The position numbers and the translations under genes are program-made. From Fidelibacterota bacterium (GTDB lineage Bacteria > Fidelibacterota > UBA2242 > JAFGTP01), in the NCBI GenBank assembly GCA_021735285.1, contig JAIPHI010000096.1:1-10620 (forward strand): a stretch of DNA of 10,620 nt, in the 5' to 3' direction. Positions 1 to 6,437 of this stretch are shown here, in pieces. Each line of letters opens with the position of its first letter. Position 1 is the stretch's first letter. The notes below the pieces were generated by a model, which did not search any database, was not told the DNA's origin, and saw only the letters and a program-made list of their open reading frames with translations.

Positions 1-932
1 ATATTGTCCCGGCCGGAGATGGATGGGATACTGATCCTTATGAAGTGGTAGAAAAAGAGGGGTTTTTATACGGAAGGGGAACTCTCGATAACAAAGGTCC
101 CTTAGCTTCCATTCTAATTGCGGGAAAAATAATCAAGGAGCTAAAACTTGATCAAAATATCGAAGGTGAACTCCTGTTAGCTGCTCTCTCTGATGAAGAG
201 GCTGAAGACCCTGACGGTATCGATTACGGTATAGGTTATTTAATGGAGGAGAACTTGATTGATCCTGATTGGGCGATCATTCCCGATATTGGTGAAAACA
301 TGAAAAACATTGATATTGCCGAAAAAGGACGCACAGTTATCAAGGTTATTGCTCAAGGTAAACAGGCTCATGGCTCTACGCCTGAAAAAGGCATTAATGC
401 GATTTATATGATGGCCAAGCTGATTTCTCAGATTGAATCTTTAGAACTTGATTATAAAGTCCATGAAGTGCTAGGAGAACCCACTGTGAATTTAGGTGAA
501 GTACAGGGTGGAGCCGCACCTAATATTGTACCGGGGAAATGTGAGATTATGTTAGATATTCGTACAGTCCCCGGTATGACACAAAACAGAATTTTAGAAA
601 AGTTAAACACTTGTGCTGAAAATATACCAAATGGTAATTTTGATATTGAATTTATCTCCTGGAATCAGCCCCATAGTATCGACCCGGATAATGAATTGGT
701 CCATGCTATCCAAAAATATTCTCAAGACATGCTGGGTTTTAAACCAAACACACTTGGATTCGGAGGCGGGACCTATGCCAAAACACTCAATTTGAATGGT
801 GTAATTTCTGTTGGCTGGGGGCCTGGTGATGATGAAGCTTTTCATGTTGCCAATGAATATGTGGAAATTAAACAACTAATTGATTTTGCTATGATGACCT
901 GCTTAATTGCCCTGGATCTTTTGAAAGAATGA
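1..932 (+). CDS. M20 family zinc peptidase/deacylase (ArgE/DapE/PepV-like), 5' end missing
   Basis: This is the C-terminal part of a dinuclear-zinc amidohydrolase that cleaves a peptide or N-acyl amide bond, probably in the cytoplasm. The reading frame is open from base 3, where it begins IVPAGDGWDTDPY, the stretch that normally follows the first His ligand (H-x-D). The GTG at 45 is therefore internal, and the true start lies left of the window. Visible metal-site residues are the bridging Asp in GTLDNKGP (87-89), the Glu-Glu pair in LSDEEAE (195-200), a probable Asp ligand in IIPDIGE (285-287) and the last His in AFHVANEYV (843-845). HGSTPEKG belongs to the lid domain. Spacing from Asp to the last His (252 residues) fits ArgE/DapE-length enzymes, whereas GGGTYA and the Asp rather than Glu ligand recall PepV-type dipeptidases. 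The substrate cannot be assigned. It converges on the patatin gene with a 30-nt gap. Confidence 0.85.
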   Translation, partial: IVPAGDGWDTDPYEVVEKEGFLYGRGTLDNKGPLASILIAGKIIKELKLDQNIEGELLLAALSDEEAEDPDGIDYGIGYLMEENLIDPDWAIIPDIGENMKNIDIAEKGRTVIKVIAQGKQAHGSTPEKGINAIYMMAKLISQIESLELDYKVHEVLGEPTVNLGEVQGGAAPNIVPGKCEIMLDIRTVPGMTQNRILEKLNTCAENIPNGNFDIEFISWNQPHSIDPDNELVHAIQKYSQDMLGFKPNTLGFGGGTYAKTLNLNGVISVGWGPGDDEAFHVANEYVEIKQLIDFAMMTCLIALDLLKE

Positions 933-962
933 TAAGTTTAACAATCTTGTAAAATATACAGA

Positions 963-3125
963 TTAAAATCGGTGCCCAAAGGAAAAGTAAACGATAGATT
1001 TTTGGGAAAGATTAAATCCGTAATCAAAAGATAGTGGCCCAAGAGGAGTCGGAATAGATACTCCAAGGCGGGCACCAGCCCGTAACTCACTCCAATCCAC
1101 TTCTTCGAAATCAGGCCAAATGTTACCACCTATTATTTTACTTCGTAAATAAAAATTATTCAATAATGGATATCTTACTACAAGACCTGCTGTTAGAAAG
1201 GTCTTGCCCCATAATTCATCCTTACGATAGCCCGGAAATGAATTCACACCTCCCAGACGAAACTGCTCAAAATAGGACATGGCCCTGTTCATAAATCCAC
1301 CATTAAAATGGGTGGAGAGTATGACCCCGTTATTAATATGTTGATAATCCGTAGTCTCAAAATATAATTTCGCATAAGAGCGAAGAGGATCCAGGTTGTT
1401 TTTGAGAGAATGTTCATAGCTTACCCGGGTTAATTTACCTTTTGTAGGCCAATCTCTAACATCCCGATTGTCAACAAATAATTTGCCTGATATTCTGGCA
1501 GCGTTATACTGTTTTTGATTAATAAAATCGATTCTGGGATTGTTTTCTACATTCACATCTTCAAGTATGATCCCAATCGAGGTCATGGCCCCCCGTTTAA
1601 TATTTAAGCCAAAATTGAAATCCAGCCCTCTTTTCCAGTACTGAGCAGTCGCTGTTTGTTGATAAAATGGAATATATTCCCGCAATAGATAAGCTGATAT
1701 ATAATTTGTAAAATTGGTTGTGAATATTCGGGGGACGTTAATATCCCAGGCTAATTTTTGATATCTTTCACTGGTAATTATATATAATTGGTTGTTGATA
1801 CTGGACTCTAATAAGTTTCTATATTCAATGGACAAAAAAGCTGTGGCATCTAGTTCACTGTCATAAAAAGCACCAAAAGATATTCTGCTTTTGGGACGCA
1901 TGTTGACTTCATAGACTAGTTCTGTGGTATCTCCTCTTCTATTGAGGTTGAGTGAAACTGCTTTAAATAAGTTAGTACTATATAGATTGCCAACACTTGC
2001 TCTAGCTTTTTTTAAGTTCCAGGTTTGATTTTTTCGGAGTTGACTTTCACGTTTGATGATATAATTTTTAATATTACCATGCTTAATATATTTAATTTTG
2101 TCAATTTGTGTAGAATCGAGCATGGTTTTAGCTTTTTTAAACCACCTCTGACGGCTGCCCTTTATATCTGTATTTTTTGCTTTTATCCGCTCAAGATGTT
2201 TTTTTGTTTCCTGATAAGCAGCCTTAATAAGGGTGTCTATTTGTGAAAAATCTGTGGATGAAATATTCCCAATTTTTGGTCTGATATAGACATCAGAGAA
2301 ATGCAGATTGCGGGTATCAGATAGATATGCAAGGGTATTAATCGTCTGCTCGAAATAACGGGAAGTGGTAGCATCTTTATGCAAGTCAGCTTTTCTACTC
2401 GTTAAGTCAGAGGTAATAATAAAGTCAGCGCCCATATTATAAGCGACATCGCAGGGAACATTATTGGTCAAACCACCGTCAACCAGATTCATACTATCTT
2501 CCTCAACTGGGGCGAAAAGAAAAGGCATGGCCGAACTAGCAGCTAACAAACGAGCAAGGTTGCCTTCCTGAAAAACAACGGATTGCCCGGATTTTATATC
2601 TGTTGCTAAAATTCGTAAAGGTATTGCTAAACTGTCGAACTTTCCATTGGATCGATACTGGGCGGCAATTGTCAATGGCATTAGCTCATCTTGAATCGTC
2701 TGGGTTGTGAATAAATATTGGGGAAAGTTAAGTTCCAAATTTTGGTCTATATCCATACGCATTAAGGCCGGAAAATCCGCCAACTTTTCTGAGGCTAATT
2801 CTATGCCTTTGTAGTTTTGATTGGACAAGATAGAATTAAAGTCGATCTGATGTACTTTGTTTTCAATTTGGTCGATTGGAATACCACTGGCATAGAGGCC
2901 GCCAATTATGGCTCCCATACTGGTGCCTACAATTAAGTCGGGTTCAAAATCAGCTTCCTCCAGAGCCTTTAAAACACCGATATGTCCAAATCCGCGCGCG
3001 CCTCCTCCACTTAAGACCAATGCAGTCTTGATTGGTTTACAATGAGCTTTCTGTCCTCCAATTAAAGAAATTAAAGCAAGCAATATAATCAGCAATCTTA
3101 AGTATTTTTTATTAAAAATATCCAA
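963..3125 (-). CDS. Patatin-like phospholipase with C-terminal Omp85-type outer-membrane barrel (PlpD/RssA-like, type Vd)
   Basis: A 720-residue outer-membrane lipase/esterase. Residues 1-29 look like a signal peptide (KK, then a Leu/Ile-rich core). A patatin domain follows at about 33-240, with the oxyanion loop GGGARG (40-45), nucleophile elbow GTSMG (Ser69) and catalytic Asp in DGG (216-218), so the Ser-Asp dyad is complete. Residues about 340-410 look like one POTRA domain. About 415-720 is a 16-strand-type barrel with the surface-antigen/BamA motif LGGVNSFPGY (624-633) and a terminal Phe (SFGHRF) acting as the barrel-assembly signal. Known relatives are type Vd autotransporters; whether the lipase is exported or stays periplasmic cannot be told. 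The start is TTG (3125-3123) with a poor ribosome site (AGG only 2 nt upstream, AGGA 16 nt upstream). A TAA lies nine codons upstream in frame and no ATG or GTG intervenes, so TTG is the best choice. It is divergent from the DUF502 gene. Confidence 0.92.
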   Translation of the reverse strand: MDIFNKKYLRLLIILLALISLIGGQKAHCKPIKTALVLSGGGARGFGHIGVLKALEEADFEPDLIVGTSMGAIIGGLYASGIPIDQIENKVHQIDFNSILSNQNYKGIELASEKLADFPALMRMDIDQNLELNFPQYLFTTQTIQDELMPLTIAAQYRSNGKFDSLAIPLRILATDIKSGQSVVFQEGNLARLLAASSAMPFLFAPVEEDSMNLVDGGLTNNVPCDVAYNMGADFIITSDLTSRKADLHKDATTSRYFEQTINTLAYLSDTRNLHFSDVYIRPKIGNISSTDFSQIDTLIKAAYQETKKHLERIKAKNTDIKGSRQRWFKKAKTMLDSTQIDKIKYIKHGNIKNYIIKRESQLRKNQTWNLKKARASVGNLYSTNLFKAVSLNLNRRGDTTELVYEVNMRPKSRISFGAFYDSELDATAFLSIEYRNLLESSINNQLYIITSERYQKLAWDINVPRIFTTNFTNYISAYLLREYIPFYQQTATAQYWKRGLDFNFGLNIKRGAMTSIGIILEDVNVENNPRIDFINQKQYNAARISGKLFVDNRDVRDWPTKGKLTRVSYEHSLKNNLDPLRSYAKLYFETTDYQHINNGVILSTHFNGGFMNRAMSYFEQFRLGGVNSFPGYRKDELWGKTFLTAGLVVRYPLLNNFYLRSKIIGGNIWPDFEEVDWSELRAGARLGVSIPTPLGPLSFDYGFNLSQKSIVYFSFGHRF

Positions 3126-3212
3126 AGCCTGTTCTTTTATTTCCTGTTTTTACCTTTTAAATTTATCACTGGATAATTTATTATATTGAATTGATTTTTA
3201 TAAGGATAAAAT
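3126..3212. promoter_or_regulatory. Divergent intergenic region expected to hold promoters for both flanking genes
   Basis: These 87 A+T-rich bases separate two divergent genes, so both promoters should lie here or just inside the genes. On the minus strand there is a TATAAT hexamer (complement of 3180-3185) without a recognisable -35 box at normal spacing. On the plus strand I see no convincing -35/-10 pair. If the host belongs to the FCB group its promoters may follow a different consensus. Promoter presence is inferred from the gene arrangement, not from sequence motifs. Confidence 0.4.
3202..3206 (+). promoter_or_regulatory. Ribosome binding site of the DUF502 gene
   Basis: AAGGA lies 6 nt before the ATG at 3213 and supports that start codon. 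It is one of the clearest Shine-Dalgarno sites in the window. Confidence 0.7.
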
Positions 3213-3836
3213 ATGGGGAAAATATATAAGAAGATCAAAACATCTATCAGAAATAGATTACTAACCGGGATTTTGACTTTGATACCGGTCGTTATAACTA
3301 TTTATGTGGTAAGAGTCTTTGTGACTGGTTTTAATGGCATTGTTTCGCCTGTTATCAATCCTTTTATTCGTCAGATTATTGGCACTGAGATTCCTGGTTT
3401 GGCTCTAATTGTTGCAATAATATTAATTTATTTACTGGGATTATTTACCACAAATTATATTGGGCGTAAATTGATAGCAAAACTTGAACAGTGGCTGAAT
3501 TATATTCCTTTAGTAAGGACGGTTTACGGCACAGTGAAGAAGATTGTTTCGACGTTCTCTTTTTCCAGTGAGGATTTTGAAAAAGTGGTGTTTTTTGAAC
3601 ATCCTAGAAAAGGTGTGTGGAGCATGGAGTTTGTTACCGGAGAAACTAAAGGCTCAGATGGGACAATGTACTATAATATTTTTTTACCAACTACACCAAA
3701 TCCCACTTCGGGATGGATGGTATTTATCCCAAAAGCTGATGTAATACCCGCCAATATGAATGTAGAAGAGGGACTTAAGACATTGATTTCTGCTGGTTCA
3801 ATGGGTCCTGAAAGCAAGCCCATTAAGAATAGTTAA
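3213..3836 (+). CDS. DUF502 family inner-membrane protein
   Basis: A 207-residue membrane protein of the DUF502 family, which to my knowledge has no established biochemical role. A basic N-terminus (KKIKTSIRNR) precedes a first membrane segment at about 15-38. A second lies at about 61-82. A soluble region of about 125 residues follows. Family signatures visible are IPLVRTVYGTVKKI (98-111), VVFFEHPRKGVWSMEFVTG (125-143), FLPTTPNPTSGWMVFIPKADV (two overlapping parts, 157-177) and NVEEGLKTLISAG (183-195). Length and order match a complete family member. The ATG at 3213 has AAGGA 6 nt upstream. It is the first gene of a plus-strand cluster, with 28 nt to the M48 protease gene, so co-transcription and a shared membrane-related role are plausible but only inferred. 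Confidence 0.9.
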   Translation: MGKIYKKIKTSIRNRLLTGILTLIPVVITIYVVRVFVTGFNGIVSPVINPFIRQIIGTEIPGLALIVAIILIYLLGLFTTNYIGRKLIAKLEQWLNYIPLVRTVYGTVKKIVSTFSFSSEDFEKVVFFEHPRKGVWSMEFVTGETKGSDGTMYYNIFLPTTPNPTSGWMVFIPKADVIPANMNVEEGLKTLISAGSMGPESKPIKNS

Positions 3837-3854
3837 TAATAGTTTTTTAGAATT

Positions 3855-3858
3855 GGAG
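3855..3858 (+). promoter_or_regulatory. Ribosome binding site that fixes the TTG start of the M48 protease
   Basis: GGAG ends 6 nt before the TTG at 3865. No in-frame ATG exists near this position: the first internal Met codon is residue 23, inside the first membrane segment. This site therefore makes TTG the most likely start. Confidence 0.65.
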
Positions 3859-3864
3859 TAAATT

Positions 3865-4968
3865 TTGGTCAACCCACAAAAATCATCCAAAGAGAAAGAA
3901 TATAATCGGAAAAAAATTATTGTTTCGATCATGGAAATGGTCGTGGGACTTTTATTTCTGCTTTTGGTTGTTCTCACTGGGTTCTCTACTATTCTGGAAA
4001 ATTGGATCAGATCATATTTAAATAATTCTTATCTGGTTCTTGTAGCCTTTACAGCGATTATTGGATTAATGGATATGATCATCATGTTTCCTTTATCATG
4101 GTATTCCGGATATCATCTGGAGCATAAATTTGAACTAAGTAACCAGAGCTTTGGTCAATGGCTATGGGAAAAGACGAAAGGTATGTTTGTTTCTATACCA
4201 ATTGGTGTAATACTATTGCTTATTTTTTATTATCTGCTTAGAAATTATGAAACCTATTGGTGGGTTATTATGGGGACAGTTATGCTGCTTTTTTCAGTAA
4301 TTTTGGCTCGCCTGGCTCCCGTTTTAATTTTCCCGCTGTTTTATGATTTTGAAAAGTTAGAAAATGAAGAATTAGCACAAAAAGTGAAGACAATGTGTGA
4401 GAAAGTAGGTATGGATTTAAAGGGAGTCTTTCAATTTAATCTTAGTAAAAATACTAAAAAAGGTAATGCAGCTTTCACAGGCTTGGGAAAAAGTCGGCGG
4501 GTAATTCTGGGGGATACTATGCTTGAGAAATTGGAAGAGGAAGAGATTCTTTCGGTACTCGCCCATGAATTAGGACATTATAAGTTAAAACACCTTTGGA
4601 AAGGAATGACATTTAGCATAGTGACAACCTACACTGGTTTGTTTCTAGTTTCATTGCTTTACAACCAATTCTATCCTCTGATCGGCGAGTATCAATATAC
4701 AATTGCTGCTTTGCCTCTGATGGCAATTATCCTCTCTCTTTATAGCTTTATAACCTCTCCAATTAGTAATGCCTATTCTCGTAAAAATGAAAGAGAGGCT
4801 GACGATTTTGCTGTTGAATTGACCGGCAATAAACAGGCTTTTATCTCCGGATTGGAAAAATTATCAAAGCAAAATCTTTCCGATCCCGATCCTCATCCCG
4901 TAGCTGTCTTCTTTTATTATAGTCACCCTCCAATTAAGAAAAGATTAGCACGTCTGGAAAATAAATAA
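3865..4968 (+). CDS. M48 family integral-membrane metalloprotease, Ste24/CAAX-prenyl-protease-like
   Basis: A 367-residue zinc endopeptidase of the inner membrane. The N-terminal half (about 18-160) is the M48 N-terminal membrane region with several hydrophobic helices. The zinc motif is HELGH (234-238, with Glu235 as catalytic base), and the third ligand is Glu309 in the NEREADDFA segment, four residues before Asp313. Other Ste24-type marks are NAAFTGLGKSRRVILGDTML (201-220) and the C-terminal SHPPIKKRLARL (353-364). All expected catalytic residues are present. Bacteria lack classical CAAX prenylation, so the likely role is membrane-protein or peptide processing or quality control, which is an inference. 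The start is TTG, supported by GGAG 6 nt upstream. The stop is 10 nt before the EamA gene, indicating one transcript. Confidence 0.93.
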   Translation: MVNPQKSSKEKEYNRKKIIVSIMEMVVGLLFLLLVVLTGFSTILENWIRSYLNNSYLVLVAFTAIIGLMDMIIMFPLSWYSGYHLEHKFELSNQSFGQWLWEKTKGMFVSIPIGVILLLIFYYLLRNYETYWWVIMGTVMLLFSVILARLAPVLIFPLFYDFEKLENEELAQKVKTMCEKVGMDLKGVFQFNLSKNTKKGNAAFTGLGKSRRVILGDTMLEKLEEEEILSVLAHELGHYKLKHLWKGMTFSIVTTYTGLFLVSLLYNQFYPLIGEYQYTIAALPLMAIILSLYSFITSPISNAYSRKNEREADDFAVELTGNKQAFISGLEKLSKQNLSDPDPHPVAVFFYYSHPPIKKRLARLENK

Positions 4969-4978
4969 GAAGTTAGCC

Positions 4979-5878
4979 TTGAAAAAAACTCAGAAACTTG
5001 CCTATCTATATACAGCACTAGCTATTTTATTTTGGTCCACAGTAGCGTCTGCTTTTAAACTCAGTCTAAGAAAAATATCGCCTTTTCAACTTGTTTTTTA
5101 TGCTTCTCTAACCTCGTCTATAGTTTTATTTATAATTTTAGTGGTGCAGGGTAAATTTAAGCACATATTAAAGATTAAAAAAAAGCATCTTCTTGCCTCC
5201 GGTTCATTAGGCCTGATCAATCCTTTTATCTATTATTTGATTCTTTTCTATGCTTATGATCGTCTTCCGGCTCAGATTGCTCAGCCGCTGAATTGCACCT
5301 GGGCTGTGTTAATCGTAATCCTCTCTGTTCCGCTTTTAAATCAAAAGCTCAGGATAAAGAATCTAGCAGCTATTTTGGTAAGCTTTGCTGGTGTGGTTGT
5401 TGTTACCAGCCGGGGCAATCTGGCTGAATTTGTTAACGCTGATATATTGGGCGTGACCCTGGCTCTCTCCAGTGCTATCCTCTGGGCTCTTTACTGGATA
5501 TTAAATGTTAAAGATCAACGCGAACAGGCCCCCAAGCTTTTTCTCAATTATACTTTTGGTACTCTTTATTTATTTTTCCTCTCTTTTACGTCTTATTTTG
5601 ATCTCAAAATATCATTTAATAATCTTGTTGGGCCGCTCTATGTAGGTTTTTTTGAAATGGGCTTGACTTCCTTTGTATGGCTAAAGGCATTGCAACTCTC
5701 CGAATCGACTGCAAAAATATCAAACTATATCTATTTATTTCCATTTATTTCCCTGATTTTTATTCATTATATTGTAGGCGAAACTATTTTATTAACTTCA
5801 TTTATAGGTTTACTTATAATCGTAGCCGGCATTTTCTTGCAGGAAAAATTCACTAAAGCACAGGTTAAAGTCGATTGA
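4979..5878 (+). CDS. EamA/DMT superfamily transporter
   Basis: A 299-residue polytopic membrane protein with two EamA repeats, about residues 7-145 and 157-290, each with roughly five hydrophobic helices. This is the ten-helix layout usual for drug/metabolite transporters. Repeat one starts with a typical ALAILFWSTVASAFKLSLR segment followed by SPFQLVFYASL. Repeat two includes LALSSAILWALYWIL and ends with GLLIIVAGIFLQ before a basic tail. Family members export or import metabolites such as amino acids or nucleotide-related compounds, and nothing in the sequence fixes the substrate. The start is TTG at 4979; AAGAAG, a partial Shine-Dalgarno, ends 6 nt upstream. It begins 10 nt after the protease stop, so the two are very probably co-transcribed. 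Confidence 0.9.
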   Translation: MKKTQKLAYLYTALAILFWSTVASAFKLSLRKISPFQLVFYASLTSSIVLFIILVVQGKFKHILKIKKKHLLASGSLGLINPFIYYLILFYAYDRLPAQIAQPLNCTWAVLIVILSVPLLNQKLRIKNLAAILVSFAGVVVVTSRGNLAEFVNADILGVTLALSSAILWALYWILNVKDQREQAPKLFLNYTFGTLYLFFLSFTSYFDLKISFNNLVGPLYVGFFEMGLTSFVWLKALQLSESTAKISNYIYLFPFISLIFIHYIVGETILLTSFIGLLIIVAGIFLQEKFTKAQVKVD

Positions 5879-5902
5879 TGCATAAAAATATTGTATTAAA
5901 GT

Positions 5903-5908
5903 TATAAT
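5903..5908 (+). promoter_or_regulatory. Possible -10 box upstream of the GroES-like gene
   Basis: A perfect TATAAT lies in the 49-nt gap before the GroES-like gene, 19 nt ahead of its ATG. No good -35 sits at 16-18 nt: the nearest, TTGATG at 5875, leaves a 22-nt spacer. It may give separate transcription of the last gene, but a chance match in A+T-rich DNA is equally likely. Confidence 0.25.
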
Positions 5909-5927
5909 TTCTTTAAAATGGGCTGTT

Positions 5928-6308
5928 ATGAGTGATGCTAAGAAAATAATATTGATTGGAGATCGGGTCCTGATCGATCCTAATCCGGCAGAAAGACAGA
6001 CATCGGCCGGTCTTTATTTACCGCCTAATGTAACTGAAAAAGAGAAGGTTCAGACTGGTTATGTAGTGCAAACCGGCCCCGGTTATCAAATTCCTCATTC
6101 CAGTATAGAAGAAAAACCGCCCTGGGAACAGGAAAATCATGAAGTCAGCTCACCTCAATACCTGCCTTTACAGGCTGAAGAAGGGGACTATGCTGTATTT
6201 TTGAAGAAAGCTGCTATTGATGTGCGCGTGGATGACAAAGATCTATTAATTGTACCCCACTCTGCCCTTCTTCTCCTTCAGCGGGATACTCTCATTGAGG
6301 AAGATTAG
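5928..6308 (+). CDS. GroES-like (Cpn10) co-chaperonin-family protein, divergent
   Basis: A 126-residue protein with a recognisable Cpn10 fold, against about 97 residues for classical GroES. GDRVLIDPNP (11-20) matches the first conserved strand. RQTSAGLYLPP (23-33) corresponds to the mobile loop that docks on GroEL, with LYL in the place of the hydrophobic IVL tripeptide. TGYVVQTGPG (43-52) matches the next strand, EEGDYAVFLKKAAIDV (84-99) the following one, and LLIVPHSALLLL (106-117) the C-terminal strand. The extra length sits at about 53-82, replacing the short roof hairpin of GroES with a Pro/Trp/Glu-rich insert (IEEKPPWEQENHE). No groEL is adjacent. Related stand-alone GroES-like proteins occur, as I recall, in Bacteroidota-like genomes. 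Its partner is unknown: a chaperonin co-factor or a specialised variant are both possible. The ATG at 5928 has no clear Shine-Dalgarno. Confidence 0.85.
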   Translation: MSDAKKIILIGDRVLIDPNPAERQTSAGLYLPPNVTEKEKVQTGYVVQTGPGYQIPHSSIEEKPPWEQENHEVSSPQYLPLQAEEGDYAVFLKKAAIDVRVDDKDLLIVPHSALLLLQRDTLIEED

Positions 6309-6371
6309 CGCTTCATAAAAGTCGTCCTATTTATTGTTCTATAATTCCGGCAGGTTTAAATTGCATCCAAT

Positions 6372-6418
6372 TTGTTTCGATTATTAAAGTATCTTATTAC
6401 CTTGATAATATACGACAA
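6372..6418. terminator. Imperfect inverted repeat between convergent genes, possible bidirectional terminator
   Basis: The core pairs 6380-6389 (ATTATTAAAG) with 6400-6409 (CCTTGATAAT) around a 10-nt loop, with one G-T wobble and one mismatch. An outer stem pairs TTGT (6372-6375) and CG (6378-6379) with CG (6413-6414) and ACAA (6415-6418), leaving small bulges. It lies in the 129-nt gap between two converging transcripts, where a shared terminator is expected. There is no T-tract on either side, so it is not a classic intrinsic terminator. A second small hairpin (ATTAG/CTAAT, 6420-6433) follows. Confidence 0.3.
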
Positions 6419-6437
6419 GATTAGATTCCTAATTAAA

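Noticed and set aside
45..47. GTG at 45 as the start of the M20 gene
   Set aside because: The frame is open upstream with conserved family sequence (VPAGDGW), and the first His ligand must lie further left.
938..955. Small hairpin ACAA/TTGT between the first two genes
   Set aside because: The 2-nt loop is too tight to form and there is no adjacent T-run.
938..1129. Minus-strand ORF of 63 codons overlapping the patatin gene 3' end
   Set aside because: It is out of frame with the barrel domain on the same strand. The barrel frame ends in a proper C-terminal Phe, so the short ORF is a shadow.
2025..2246. Plus-strand ORF of 73 codons inside the patatin gene
   Set aside because: It lies antisense to a well-supported reading frame with complete domain continuity, has no ribosome site I can see and no recognisable motif.
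6305..6314. AGCGCT palindrome just after the GroES-like gene as an operator
   Set aside because: A 6-bp palindrome occurs by chance, and it overlaps the stop region with no repeat elsewhere in the window.
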